The position numbers were made by a program, and so were the translations under genes. Below, piece by piece: positions 32,766-44,210 of a stretch of DNA of 64,000 bases (positions within the stretch are counted from its first letter, which is position 1; every line of letters begins with the position of its first letter). The stretch is taken from positions 1,248,667 to 1,312,666 of the forward strand of contig NC_080543.1 in assembly GCF_028640845.1 (NCBI RefSeq), read 5' to 3'. Under the pieces are notes generated by a model. That model did not search any database. It saw only the letters and a list, made by a program, of their open reading frames with translations, and was not told where the DNA came from. The DNA comes from Ahaetulla prasina (lineage: Eukaryota; Chordata; Lepidosauria; Squamata; Colubridae).

Positions 32766-34605
32766 GGGAGACGACTTCCGGTGTCCAGCGGCAACGGTCG
32801 TCTGGAGGCTTCTCCTGCCTCCAGTGCCCGAATCCGGCCGCCGCCGAGGCCCTCAGGGGCCAGGTGTTCCGAAAAGGACACCTGCCGCACGGACGGCTCG
32901 CCAGGGGTCTCCCAGCCGACATACAGGACTGTGGGGACCGATGCTGGCGCGTCCTAGGCTCGGCGGGGTTCGGAGGCCACGGGCCACGGCCATTACTTTG
33001 GTCGTCGCCTGGGCCGCTGTGCCCGGTGACACCGGGGCTTTGGATTTATAACTGCAGCAGCCTGGTGGTGAACAGGGAACGGAGAAGAATTGAGGAATGG
33101 AGAAGGAAGGGATATCGGTAACGCGAGTGGAGTGCCCCGGAGTGCGGGGGGGTTGTTCTCCCCTGCGGTGGGAAGGAGCACGAGCCATTTTGGAGAGAGG
33201 AGAACTTAAAATAAGAAGATTACCGGTTTTGTGGAGCTCTGGAGAGAAGAGGTGATGGAGAAATTTAGGAGGGAGGGTTTGAGGCCCCCCCCCCCTCTGG
33301 GGAACAGTGGTGGAGTCCAGCTTCCGCCTTCACTATGAGAATCTTGATGACATCACTTCCCTTCGGCTTCCTGGTTGACTAACTGTACTCTGGACTCGTT
33401 GCTCCTGTGAGTGCCCCCTGGTGGATCCGGAGGAAATTACAAGGATACTGTGCTTGCCTGAGGATTTTGTATTTTTTTTTTCAAATGGCAAAAGGTCAGA
33501 GACCAACTGCTGGAGAGATGGAGAGAATTCTGGAAAAGTTATCTAATATGGACAAGAAATTGGATGATTTGCAAAGAGGCCAAACGGAAATAAGAGTAGA
33601 AATTGTGACTATCCAAAAGGATTTAAAGGATACTCAACAAGTCTCAGCAGAAAACAAGCAGAAAGTGGAAGGTCTGGAGGGTGAGATGCGGGCAGTGCAG
33701 AAAAGAGAGGAGACGACAGGCAATGCTGTGCTTGGACTACAGATGGATAAAATGTCTTATTTCCTTAGGTTTCAAAATTTGGAAGAAGTGGACCAAGAAG
33801 ATTTGAGAGATGTTGTGACTAAATTGTTGGGAGAATTTCTTGGGAGAGGTGTTGATTTCATGAATTGGGATGTCGATCGAGTTTATAGAGTTAACTCACA
33901 ATATACACGCACGCATGCAGTTCCCAGAGAGGTTCATGTCAAATTTGTGAGAAGAGAGACGAGAGATGAAATTCTTAGAAAACATAGGAGTGGGGCACTG
34001 ATTTACAGGGGCAGGGAGATAGCCATTCTGAGGCAGATTCCCAGACAGGTACGTGAAATGAGAAAGAAATATTACTTTTTGTCAAGCAAATTGTACCAGA
34101 AGGGAGTGGGCTTCAGATGGCTGATGCCAGAGGGATTGATGATTTTCCGGGAGGGCATTACGAAAAAAATTAGTACAATTGCGGAGGCTACGGCCTACGT
34201 GGAGGAACACAAAGCCCTCCTGGAATCAGATGACCCAGGAATTGAAGAAGGGGAGGTTATAGACCATGGGGCGGAGGCGGCTGCCGCTGTTGCGGCCCTG
34301 GAGTTGGGTCAGGCTGAACCCAGAGTTCTGAGATCCAAAACTAGGAAGTGATAAAGATATTTGGTATTGTGTTGGTTTTCCTTATTCTCTTTTGTACGAT
34401 ATTCTGTTTATTCTTGACCCTTCTTTATTGCGTATCTAAGATTTGTAAATTTAGCTACTTCGTGTCACCTGCTTGCCATATGGCTGTTGTATGTGTTAAA
34501 AAATTTGAGTAAAATTCTTATCTTGGATAAGAAAAATGAAAATTTACCATACCTGATATGTATTTGTATAAACCTTTTTTGACCAATAAAAACTTTTTGA
34601 ATAAC
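32766..34605 (+). mobile_element. Complete ORF1-only L1 (HAL1-like non-autonomous element)
   Basis: An 1840-base insertion flanked by perfect 15-bp target-site duplications. In order: a GC-rich 5' UTR (32766-33484); one intact ORF1 (33485-34351); and a 250-base 3' UTR ending 'gaccaataaaaactttttga', with no trace of ORF2 (no endonuclease or reverse transcriptase). In mammals, L1 derivatives carrying only ORF1 are called HAL1 and must borrow reverse transcriptase. The intact flanks and open ORF1 suggest a fairly young insertion. An alternative is a single internal deletion in one ordinary L1, which other genomic copies would settle. Confidence 0.85.
33485..34351 (+). CDS. L1 ORF1 protein, intact
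   Basis: A 288-residue L1 ORF1-type RNA-binding protein. The ATG at 33485 begins MAKGQRPTAGEMERILEKL; the frame is open upstream to 33407, but that part is 5' UTR. About residues 12-80 form a coiled coil of Leu/Ile heptads that would trimerise. About 80-165 is the RRM-like region (FLRFQNLEEVDQEDLRDVV, then WDVDRVYRVNS). About 165-250 is the C-terminal domain (REVHVKFVRRETRDEILRK, then AILRQIPRQVREMRKKYYFL). ORF1p coats L1 RNA in the cytoplasm. This copy is a mobile-element gene, not a host gene, and has no ORF2 after it. Confidence 0.85.
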   Translation: MAKGQRPTAGEMERILEKLSNMDKKLDDLQRGQTEIRVEIVTIQKDLKDTQQVSAENKQKVEGLEGEMRAVQKREETTGNAVLGLQMDKMSYFLRFQNLEEVDQEDLRDVVTKLLGEFLGRGVDFMNWDVDRVYRVNSQYTRTHAVPREVHVKFVRRETRDEILRKHRSGALIYRGREIAILRQIPRQVREMRKKYYFLSSKLYQKGVGFRWLMPEGLMIFREGITKKISTIAEATAYVEEHKALLESDDPGIEEGEVIDHGAEAAAAVAALELGQAEPRVLRSKTRK

Positions 34606-34620
34606 AAAATTTTAAATTTT
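34606..34620. repeat. Target-site duplication, right copy
   Basis: Same 15 bases as 32751-32765. Confidence 0.85.
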
Positions 34621-35092
34621 TCACAATGATGACTGATCTGGGCAAGTCTGGAGGGTGCAAGACTATGCGAGCCCCTCCCCCCCACAGCCCAGCCTGTGGC
34701 ACAAGGGGCGGCTGGCAATAGATAATCTGCTAAGAGGATCATCTGGGAAGAAGCTGTGCTCTGCTCCACCTTCCCAGGAGAGCTCCTTCTTTCACACCTG
34801 AAGCAGGTGACTCTCCGCTCTTTCCAGGCATGAGGGTGGAAGGAATGGGGCCCACCAGCACCTGCCCAGAATGACGCAGCTTTGACTCCTAAGAGCCAGT
34901 CCCAATGAGGCACCCCAGACTGCATGGATTCTGGTGCTCCCATGGGCAGGTGCCCAATTAATCTTTCACCCAGAGGGATTTCTGAAAAAGGAAAACTAAA
35001 CGCCAAGACAGGAGTCCCCGAGGCTGAGCGGCACGAGAGTCCAAGTGCAGAAGCCAGGCATTGTGGAAGGGGTGGCTTCACAGAAAGCTGGC
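34621..35092. other. Unassigned intergenic sequence
   Basis: No gene or repeat was recognised. Confidence 0.3.
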
Positions 35093-35345
35093 AGCTAGAT
35101 TAACCGAGTTGGAGGGGATCTTGGAGGTCTTCTAGTCCAGCCCCCTGCTCAAGCAGGATACCCTAGACTAGTCCAGGCAAGTGGCTGTCCGGTCTCTTCT
35201 TAGAAGCCTCCAGTGATGGAGCACCCACAACTTCTGGAGGTTCCACTGATTAATCACTTTCACAGTCAGGAAATCTCTTCTCAGTTCTAGGTTGGGTCTC
35301 TCCTTGATAAGTTTCCATCTGTTGCTTCTTGTCCTGCCTTCAGCT
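35093..35345 (-). mobile_element. CR1 LINE 3' fragment
   Basis: CR1 3' end (gttggaggggatcttggagg, tctagtccagccccctgctc) with the minus-strand coding remnant GRTRSNRWKLIKERPNLELR. It abuts the odorant receptor pseudogene. Confidence 0.75.
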
Positions 35346-35368
35346 TGACCGAGAGGGGTCCACGAAGC

Positions 35369-36290
35369 ATGTTGTCTCTCCATCAAGGCAGCCATCCTGC
35401 TTCAGTCTTTATCTTGGTTGGTTTCCCTGGTTCAGAAGAGTTTCACTTCTGGCTGGCTCTTCGCCTGGGCTTCCTGCTCACTCTGGCTCTCCTTGGGAAC
35501 AGCGCCATAATCTACATCGTCAGCATTGAGTGAAGTCATGTTCACCAACCCATGTATCTCTTCCTGTGCATGCTGGCAGCCAATGACATCCTGCTCTCCC
35601 TCTTGACAGTGCCCAAGATGATGGCCATCACTGGGTTCAACTCCACCAGCATCACCTTTGACACCTCCTGCTCCAGATGTTCTGTATCCACAGCTGATCG
35701 GGAATGGAGTCATCCATCTTGTTGGCCATGGGTTTTGACCGCTATATTGCCATCTTCCATCCTCACTGGGCCCAGGATATCTAAGATAGGCCTGGGGGCA
35801 GCAATCCGTGGGGCAGCCTTGATGTCCCCCTTGTCCATTTTCATTAAGAGGCTGCCCTTTTGCAGATCAAATGTCCTCTCTCATCCTTACTACCTTCATG
35901 GGGATGTCATGAAGCTGGCCTGTGCAAACACAATATTATCTATGGGCTGGTGGTCATCATTTTGGCCATTGGACTGGATTCACTCCTTATGTCCCTTTCC
36001 TACATCTTCATCCTGAAAATGGCCCTCAGCCTATCCCAGGAGGCTCACCTGAAGACCCTGGGTACCTGTTTCTCCCACCTCTCTGCTGTCTTCCTCTTCT
36101 ATGTCCCCTTCATTGGGTTGTCCATGTCCCACAGGTTTCAGGGGATCCATGGCTCCAACAGCCCTGTTGTCCTGGCCAACTGCCACTTTCTGATGCCTCC
36201 GGTGCTCAACACCCCTCGTGTATGGAGTGAAGACCAAGGAGATCCGATCTCACCGAGTCACCTGCTCACTCCACAGAATGGTCCTAAGAA
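35369..36290 (+). pseudogene. Class I odorant receptor pseudogene, OR51-like
   Basis: Receptor landmarks are present in order but in changing frames. They are VGFPGSEEFHFWLALRLGF (TM1 entry), LGNSAIIYIVS, a stop at 35531-35533, MYLFLCMLAANDILLSLL, a disturbed TM3 (a WVLTAILPSS frame instead of the DRY-like box), SIFIKRLPFCRSNVL, IIYGLVVIILAIGLDSLLMS, TCFSHLSAVFLFYVPFIGL, and a C-terminal part out of frame after LMPPVLN. At least three frame breaks and one stop are visible, so it is older or more damaged than the copy at 28.4 kb. Subfamily assignment rests on the TM5 entry and is tentative. Confidence 0.85.
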
Positions 36291-36516
36291 GGACTGTCCA
36301 GGATTCTTCACAGCCATAATTAATGCAAGATGTTTCTGCCTTTGGTCGGCCTGGGTGCCACGAAGGCGTTTTTGTGATTTTTAGGGATTTTCTGAATCTG
36401 GTCACAAACTTAGACTGTTTAATTGTTTAATTAATTAAAAACTCTAATTGTAGAAAATGTAGTTCCTAGTCCTTATTTCTAAATTAATGCTAATTCTGTA
36501 CTTGCTTCTCTTTTTC

Positions 36517-36530
36517 TTCCTATTTGTTCT
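36517..36530. repeat. BovB target-site duplication, left copy
   Basis: TTCCTATTTGTTCT, repeated exactly at 44211-44224. It brackets a BovB fragment that was later split by an L1. Confidence 0.8.
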
Positions 36531-36753
36531 TGTTGTTGTTGTTAGTTGCGAAGTCGTGTCCGACCCATCGCAACCCCATGGACAACGTTCCTCCAGGCCT
36601 TCCTGTCCTCTACCATCCTCTGGAGCCCATTTAAACTCATGCCTACTGCTTCAGTGACTCCATCCAGCCACCTCGTTCTCTGTCGTCCTCTTCTTCTTTT
36701 GCCCTCAATCTTTCCCAGCATTAGGCTCTTCTCCAGTGAGTCCTTCTTTCTTT
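36531..36753 (-). mobile_element. BovB (RTE) LINE, 3' part of split copy
   Basis: On the plus strand this begins with the (GTT)n tail and continues 'agttgcgaagtcgtgtccga', then 'ctccatccagccacctc'. This is the reverse complement of a BovB 3' end. It is cut at 36753 by the L1 and resumes at 43970. Together with 43970-44210 this makes a 5'-truncated BovB copy of about 460 bases. Confidence 0.85.
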
Positions 36754-37542
36754 CTTTCTTTTTTTTTTTTTATAAAAAAGTTTTATTTTTACAATCATAT
36801 CAAATAATTCAACCAATGTACAATTATATACAATTAGTCGGGCTTGCCCAGTCACCACCCCACTTTTTAACTCTCTTCCCTCTTCTACCTTCTTCTACCT
36901 TCTTTCCAAACCTTCCTCTCCTTCTCTTATCTACATCCTCTCCTCCCTCCACCCTACACTCCTTCTCCCTCTTCTACCCCTCTTCCTTCCTCTTCTCCTC
37001 TTTCCTACCTCCTACTCTCTCTTTTCTCCCTCCCCACCGTTCTAAAATGGTAACTGGGCAGACCCGACCCTACATTAATTCTTCAATAATCCCTGTACAT
37101 TAACCATCACTCCATCTCTACCTCAACCCCCCAGTTCCCTCCCCTTACCCCCACCCCCACCCCGACTTCCCAGAACAAAATGCAGGGTATCAAAACTAAC
37201 AATCATAATCCAAAATAATTCCTAAATTATAATCTCTAGTCACTCCACACTTAATCACACTCTCAATTCCCCTCTCCTTCAGAAATATATCTAGTACAAA
37301 ATATTTCCTAAATTTACTCATATGCTATTTGATATTTTTTTATCTGATACTTATTTTGAATATAATCAATCCATATTTTCCATTCTAAAATATATTTTTC
37401 TTGTGTATAGTCTTTCAAATAAGCAGAGATTTTAGCCATTTCTGCCAGATTTGATACTTTGAGTGTCCATTCTTCAATTGTAGGTAATTCTTCTTTCTTC
37501 CAATATTGAGCAATCAAAAGTCTTGCGGCTGTTATTAAGTTT

Positions 37543-37815
37543 AGAATAGAATAGAATATAATTTTTTATTGGCCAAGTGTGATTGGACACACAAGGAATT
37601 TGTCTTGGTGCATATGCTCTCAGTGTACATAAAAGAAAAGATACGTTCATCAAGGTACAACATTTACAACACAATTGATGATCAATATATCAATATAAAT
37701 CATAAGGATTGCCAGCAACAAGTTATAGTTATACAGTCATAAGTGGAAAGAGATTGGTGATGGGAACTATGAAACGATTAATAGTAGTGCAGATTCACTA
37801 CTATTCACTACTATG
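37543..37815 (-). mobile_element. L3/CR1-like LINE 3' end inside L1 ORF2
   Basis: A short AATAG run, then 'ttggccaagtgtgattggac', 'acacaaggaatttgtctt' and a decayed tail. It interrupts the end of the L1 ORF2 between ETKLILNL and the final frame at 37314-37517. The short duplicated site (about AAGTT) is not well defined. Confidence 0.7.
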
Positions 37816-40618
37816 CAAGTTCAAGATCAATTTAGTCTCTATAGCTGTACAATCCATAATTATTCCTAGTAGAAAGAACTGCAGAGTAAACTTAATCTTC
37901 TTTTTCAAAATATTCTGCATGATCCACCATACTTTAATCCAAAATGCTTTAACTTTTTTACAAGTCCACCATATATGGTAATAAGTGGCATCTTCACAAT
38001 CGCATCTCCAACATTTAGCCTGTACATTAGAATACATACATGACAACTTTTTGGGGTCTAAATGCCATCTATAAAACATCTTATAAAAATTTTCTCTCAT
38101 ATTTTGCGCTTGTGTAAGTTTCACATTCCTCACCCAAATTCTTTCCCAAGTTTCCAACATTATCGGTTGCTGAAAATTTTTTGCCCACTTAATCATACAA
38201 TCCTTAACCAGTTCAGTCTCTGAGTCTATTTCTACTAATACACTATACAACCTCTTAATATGCTGTTGGCCTTGATCTCTCATTTGTTTTAACAAATTAT
38301 CCTCAGTTTGCTTAACACCTATTTTTTGATCTAGTTTCCATCTAGCTTGTAATTGTCCATATTGGAACCATGTATAATTTTTCCCTTCTTCCCCCATCTT
38401 TTCTCTGGATTTTAATTGTAATTCCCCCTTTTCCATACAAAGAAGTTCTTTATAGGTAACTACCTCCATCTTTTGATATATATTTATATTTTCTATCATG
38501 TGTCTTGGGATTGCCCATATTGGAATCTTTCCATCTAATTTATATTGATATTTCCTCCAAACCCTCAATAATGCATTTCTAATTATATTATTTTTAAATA
38601 TTTTATCTACTTTCTTATCATATAATAAATAAGCATGCCACCCATATAACAAACCATAACCTTCTATATTCAAAACTCTTTCCTCAGTCAAATTAATCCA
38701 ATCAGTAATTAATGATAAGACAACTGCTTCATAATACAATTTTAAATTAGGCATTTTAAGACCCCCCCTTTCCCTTATATCCTGCATTATTTTTAATTTT
38801 ATTCTTGGCTTTTTGCCCATCCATACAAAGTTATTAACCCCCTTTTGCCATTCCTGTAATTTGGTGTCATTCTTAAGCACCGGTATCATTTGAAACAAAA
38901 ATAGAAACCTGGGCAAAACATTCATTTTTATAGCTGCTATTCTTCCCAACAGGGATAGTTGTAACTTCTTCCAACTCTCCATTTCTTTCCATACCTTCTG
39001 CCACAATACCTCATAATTATTTTTGTATAATTTGACATTTGAAGCTGTAATATATATTCCTAAATATTTAACCTTTTTAACGATTTCAAAACCTGTAGTT
39101 CTTTCTAACTCTTCTTTTTGTTGTATATTCATATTTTTAATTATCATCTTTGTCTTTTGCTGATTCACCTTAAATCCAGATACTTTGCCATACTGACCAA
39201 TTATATCTTTTAAACCAGTAGCTGAGTATATTGGTTGAGATACAGTAACAACCAAGTCATCTGCAAAAGCTCTTAATCTGTAATCTTGATGTTTAACTCT
39301 AATTCCCTTTATTCGATTGGAACCACGTATTTTATTCAGAAGAATTTCTAAAGTTAAAATAAAAAGTAATGGAGACAGGGGACATCCCTGTCTCGTCCCT
39401 TTCCCAATTTTAAAAGTTTCTGTTAACCCACCATTTACTATTATTTGTGCTGTTTGCTTCTGATATATTGCTTTAATTGCATGGATAAAATAGTCCCCAA
39501 ATTGCATTTTTTCTATTACTTTAAATAAAAACTGCCAATCCAGTCTATCAAAAGCTTTTTCAGCATCCAAAAAAACACACGCCACTGAGACTTGGTTGTT
39601 TCGTTCCAAATATTCAAGTAAATTCACAATTTGCCTCACATTATATCTCATCTGCCTACCCTTAATAATCCTGACTGATCATTATGAATTATTTGATTCA
39701 TCACTGGCATTAATCTATTAGCAAGTATCTTAGCAAATATCTTATAATCAGTATTTAAAAGTGATATAGGCCTATAATTCTCTGCTTTAATACCATCTCG
39801 ATCTTCCTTCGGTATTAACGAAATAAAGGCTGTCCTCCATGAAGAGACATCTCCTCCCATTTGAATTTTATTAAATAACTCTTTAAGTGGTTCAACCATC
39901 TCATTTTGTAAATTTTTATAATAAACAGCTGTTAAACCATCTGTACCTGGTGCTTTACCGATTTTAATTTGCTTAATTGCTAACAAAATTTCCTCTGAAG
40001 TAATTAATTGATTCAGTTCTTCTCTTTGATTTTCTGTAAGCTCACAAATATTTTGTTGTTGTAAATATCTTTCTATCTCTGTATCATCAATCATATCCCT
40101 AGTATATAACTTACTATAATACTCTAAAAATGCTTTTTTAATCGTTCTTTTGATAAATTTCCTTACCCCTGTATTCTATTTTATCAATCGTTCGTGATTT
40201 CTGTTTTTTCCTTATTAAATAGGCAAGCCATCTTCCTGGCTTATTGGCATTATTAAACGTATTATGTTTTACATATTGTAAACTAATTGCTACTTGATCT
40301 GCCATCAACAAGTTAAACTGACCTCTTAATATATTTATTGATTCTTTTATTTTACTATTTCCTGGGCTATTTATCAATAACTGTTCTTTCTTTTTAATTT
40401 CCTCTTCCAATTCCTTTTTCTTTTTCTGCAATTTATTTTTATATTTAATATTCATTTGTATAAGATTTCCTCTCATATACGCCTTACTAGTGTCCCAAAT
40501 CATCTCTATAGATGTTTCTTTTTTCATATTCATAATAAAAAATTCTTTCATTTGCTTTTTACATTCATTTACATTTTGTTCATATTTAAACAAATTCTCA
40601 TTCAACCTCCATGATCTC

Positions 40619-41442
40619 ATAACATAACATAACATCAGAGTTGGAAGGGACCTTGGAGGCCTTCTAGTCCAACCCCCTGCCCAGGCAGGAAACCCTACAC
40701 CATCTCAGTCAGATGGTTATCCAACATTTTCTTAAAAATTTCCAGTGTTGGAGCATTCACAACTTCTGAAGGCAAGTCGTTCCACTTATTAATTGTTCTA
40801 ACTGTCAGGAAATTTCTCCTTAGTTCTAAGTTGCTTCTTTCTTTGACTAGTTTCCACCCATTGCTTCTTGTTCTACCCTCAGGTGCTTTGGTGAACAGCC
40901 TGACTCCCTCTTCTTTGTGGCAGCCCCTAAGATATTGGAACACAGCTATCATGTCTCCCCTAGTCCTTCTTTTTGTTAAACTAGACATACCCAGTTCCTG
41001 CAACCGTTCTTCATATGTTTTATCCTCCAGTCCCCTAATCATCTTTGTTGCTCTCCTCTGCACTCTTTCTAGAGTCTCAACATCTTTTTTACATCGTGGC
41101 GACCAAAACTGGATGCAATATTCCAAGTGTGGCCTTACCAAGGCATTATAAAGTGGCACTAACACTTCACGTGATCTTGATTCTATCCCTCTGTTTATGC
41201 AGCCCAGAACTGTGTTGGCTTTTTTAACAGCTGCTGCACACTGCTGGCTCATATCTAAATGGTTATCCACTAGGACTCCAAGATCCCTCTCACAGGTACT
41301 ACTATTGAGCAAGGTACCACATATACGGTACTGGTGCATTTTGTTTTTTTGGCCTAAATGTAGAACCTTACTTTTTTCACTGTTGAATTTCATTTTGTTA
41401 GATAGCGCCCAATGTTCAAGTCTGTCAAGATCTTTCTGTAAA
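40619..41442 (-). mobile_element. CR1 LINE 3' part inserted in L1 endonuclease region
   Basis: Bracketed by the 6-bp duplication GATCTC (40613-40618 and 41443-41448). It starts at its 3' end with an ATAACAT-like tail, then 'agttggaagggaccttggag'. It reads the CR1 ORF2 C-terminus without interruption (LDRLEHWALSNKMKFN to IFKKMLDNHLTEMV). Same orientation as the host L1. Confidence 0.88.
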
Positions 41443-42159
41443 GATCTCCTAGCCTCCTTTTCCCGATCAAATTCAATCCAAACCGGACTATGATCAGATA
41501 GAGTTCTTGAACAAATCTTCGTCTTCTTCACTCTAGAGTACAAATCATTAGAAATCAAAATAAAATCAATCCTCGAAAATGATTGATGCCTGTCAGAAAA
41601 GAAGGTAAAATCCCTCTCTTCTGTATTATGTTCTCTCCAAATATCTCTTAATTCCAAGTCCTCCATCATTTCAAAAAAAGCCTTTGGTAATTTCGCCGGC
41701 TTGATATCTTCCTTAAACTTTTTTTGTCTTTTTGAGTATCCAACACACCATTCCAATCACCCATTAATATATATTATTTATAATCCCAAAATACTATTCT
41801 TTTATTTAAAAACTTGAAAAAGTTTTCTTGTTGTTGATTCGGAGCATAAACTCCTATTAATAATGTCTTCTTTCCCTCCAACAAAAGTTCAATAGCAATG
41901 TATCTTCCTTCTTATCCACCTCAATTAATTTTGCTGATATATCCTTCTTTTTATATATATAACTAAACCATTTTTTTTCTCCAAAGAGGAGGCAACAAAA
42001 TGTACTCCCAGTTTTGAATTTATCAAATATTTCTGGTCTAAAGATCTAATATGTGTTTCTTGTAAACAGGTAATGTCATTTTTAAATTGTTTCAAATAGT
42101 GAAATACTTTCCTTCTCTTCTGCGGTGAATTCAAACCATTAACATTCCAAGATAATAGT

Positions 42160-42786
42160 TTAATTGCCATTATCGGCCAAAGGAAACTTTTGGAACACTA
42201 GCCGCAGATCACATTTTGCTTTAGGCCTTGCTCCTCCCACTATTTCCGTTGTAGTAGTTGCCAGTTGTTGTTGTGCCTTCATCTCTTGTTCCTTGCGTTT
42301 AGCAGCAGCTCTTGTCAGCCTTTGTTCTTTTGAGTCTGACCCCATCGTAGGTATTTCCAACACTTGTAATAAATCTTCTTCCATCACAATCTGTTCTTGT
42401 ACCTGCTTCACTTCTCTTTCCTTCACTTCAGTCTCCCTTCTTCTAGCTTCCAATGGAGGAGGACTTCCAACTTTTAATGCCTCAACATAAAATTCTCTTG
42501 CTTTTCCAACTGTATTGAGACGATGTACTTTCCCTACATAATATACTATTATACCAGTTGGAATATCCCATCTATATTCAATCTGACGTTTTTTAAGTTC
42601 ATTCACCAGGAAGGCAAATTCCTTCCTAGCCCTTAACATTTTTGGTGGAATTTCCTTTAATATTAAAATATCTTGACCAGCAATCTGAATCTTCTCCCCC
42701 TTATATGAGGCTTGCAAAATCTGATTTCTCACTGTTCTATTTGTAAAATAAATAACAACATCCCTTGGCAACTTCCTGTTTGGCAC
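42160..42786 (-). pseudogene. L1 ORF1, C-terminal half
   Basis: Open frame with the ORF1 RRM/C-terminal domain (RKLPRDVVIYFTNRTVRNQI, ILILKEIPPKMLRARKEFAF). A variable tail ends PLADNGN. The N-terminal half is missing from this strand and lies inverted at 43409-43957. The frame is open at 42786, where it meets the inverted 5' UTR. Confidence 0.85.
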
Positions 42787-43408
42787 CGTAGGTGATGGCG
42801 GTGATCTTTACGATCACCAACCTCTGGATTATGTGGAATCGCTAGGACAGTTTAAATCTGCTGTCCAGCGGTTCGAAAAACCCTCTTTTCGGGAGAAGAA
42901 GAGATGGTGAGCTGAGGGCAGAGGTTGAATTTCCCTAAAGCCCTGAGAAAAAAGGGGTTTGAAGGGTTAAGTTCCCTCCAGCAACCCGAAGTGCTCCAGA
43001 TCCCAGGATTTTTCTGCTTTGGCGGACCCAATCACCACGACCAAACACTGAGATTTATTTTGGACAATAAAGGATTATACCAGACAGAACGAAAGTGGGA
43101 GAACTTTATGCAAGTAGCCAAGCCAATTCCCCGATACTTTGTAACAAGTTTGAAAACAGCAAGAAAATGGAGGCGAATTGTTAACAAGTTAACGAGTGGA
43201 AAGCGAAAGTGATACTTTTAGCTTGCTGTCTGTTGCTGGTATTGTTATTTGCTACTTTAACTCTTTAACTCTTTGCTGCCTGCTGCCTGTTGATAGAATC
43301 TAGGGGAGATTTTTAAATTTTGCTTTAAAAGACTGTGTTTTTCAGAGGTTAAGAAGATTTAAAGTGAATATTAAGTTGGAAATAAATAAATAAATAATTT
43401 TATAGAAG

Positions 43409-43957
43409 ATGGCAGCCAAACAATTAAAGTCTACTGTAACAAAGGGCTCTGGAATTTCATCAGCTGGTGCCTCTCCAGCTCATACAGCAGAGACTAGAAC
43501 ATTGAATTTAGAGGCGGTACAAGAGAACTTAAAAGACTTTATGCAAGAAAAATTTAAAGTAATAACTGATGAGATGTCTGAAATGAAAGAGCAGATATCA
43601 GAAATTCAAGTGGGAAATAAAGAAGTTAAGGAAGGATTTGTAATTGCAGTACAAAGTTTGGCAACAAATGTGATTTTATTAGAAGAGGAAATGGAAGAAA
43701 TTAAGCAACATAATTCAAAATTAGAAAATAAAATGGTTGAATTTCAAAGTAAAATGGAAAAAACAGATGATGAAATAGTTTTGATACAATATAGAAATAT
43801 GGAATTTGCTCTAAGAATCCGTGGTCTGAAAGAGAATAAAGAAGAGAATTTAAGGGAATTTTTTTCTGAAGTATTTGCTGAGATATTAGCAGCTCGCCCA
43901 GCAGATGTAGCTTATCAAATTGATAAAATATATCGTGTGAATTCTTGGAAAGCGAGA
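43409..43957 (+). pseudogene. L1 ORF1, N-terminal half, inverted
   Basis: The ATG at 43409 starts MAAKQLKSTVTKGSG. A coiled coil follows (MSEMKEQISEIQVGNKEVK, LEEEMEEIKQHNSKLENKM), then the start of the RRM (FALRIRGLKENKEENLREF). It breaks at IYRVNSWKA, where the L1 ends and the BovB target duplication begins. It is the missing first half of the ORF1 at 42160-42786. Confidence 0.85.
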
Positions 43958-43969
43958 CCTTCTTTCTTT

Positions 43970-44210
43970 AGGTGGCCAAAGTATTTCAGTTTCATCTTCA
44001 GGATCTGGCCTTTTAAAGAGTAGTCAGGGTTGATCTCCTCTAGAACTGACTTGTTTGTTCGCCTTGCAATCCAAGGGACTTGCAGGAGTCTTCTCTAGCA
44101 CCAGAGTTCAAAGGCCTCAATTCTTTGGCGCTCAGCCTTTCTTATGGTTCAACCTTCACAGCCATACATTGCAACTGGGAAAACCATAGCCTTAACTATA
44201 CGCATTTTTG
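43970..44210 (-). mobile_element. BovB (RTE) LINE, 5' part of split copy
   Basis: Continues the BovB at 36531-36753: 'aggtggccaaagtatttcag', 'tgatctcctctagaactgac', 'gcaatccaagggacttgcag', 'agccatacattgcaactggg'. It ends at 44210, followed by the 14-bp target duplication at 44211-44224. Confidence 0.85.

Larger units (their letters stand above)
37310..42170 (-). pseudogene. L1 ORF2 (endonuclease plus reverse transcriptase), broken
   Basis: Starts with ATG at 42168-42170 (MAIKLLSWNVNGLNS), overlapping the ORF1 stop by several bases as in other L1s. The endonuclease domain (LQETHIRSL; SDHSPVWIEF) has stops near 41760-41920 and is cut by a CR1. The reverse transcriptase domain is on two frames broken at about 39650 (APGTDGLTAVYYKN, ENYRPISLLN; then VFLDAEKAFDRLDW, RQGCPLSPLLFILTLE, the FADDL box). 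A further break is at about 40138. The C-terminal region has a Cys-rich CWRCDCEDATYYHIWW motif. The last residues (AQYWKKEELPTIEEW) lie beyond the L3 insertion. It is not functional. Confidence 0.85.
36754..43957 (-). mobile_element. Near-full-length L1 with inverted 5' end, inserted in BovB
   Basis: An L1 on the minus strand flanked by the 12-bp duplication CCTTCTTTCTTT (36742-36753 and 43958-43969). From its 3' end: poly(A) and 3' UTR (36754 to about 37310), ORF2 (about 37310-42170), and the ORF1 C-terminal half (42160-42786). The 5' UTR and the ORF1 N-terminal half then lie on the plus strand (about 42787-43957). The two ORF1 halves meet in the protein around the IYRVNSW region, so the 5' end was inverted in place as in twin priming. 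A CR1 (40619-41442) and an L3 fragment (about 37543-37815) later inserted into it. Without these it is about 6.1 kb. Confidence 0.88.

Noticed and set aside
32764..33250. CpG-rich block that could be a host promoter with small open frames on both strands
   Set aside because: It is the 5' UTR of the ORF1-only L1, bounded by the target-site duplication.
40695..41756. Candidate host gene of about 350 codons
   Set aside because: It is the join of L1 endonuclease and CR1 sequence; no ATG at its start and target-site duplications mark the CR1 as an insertion.
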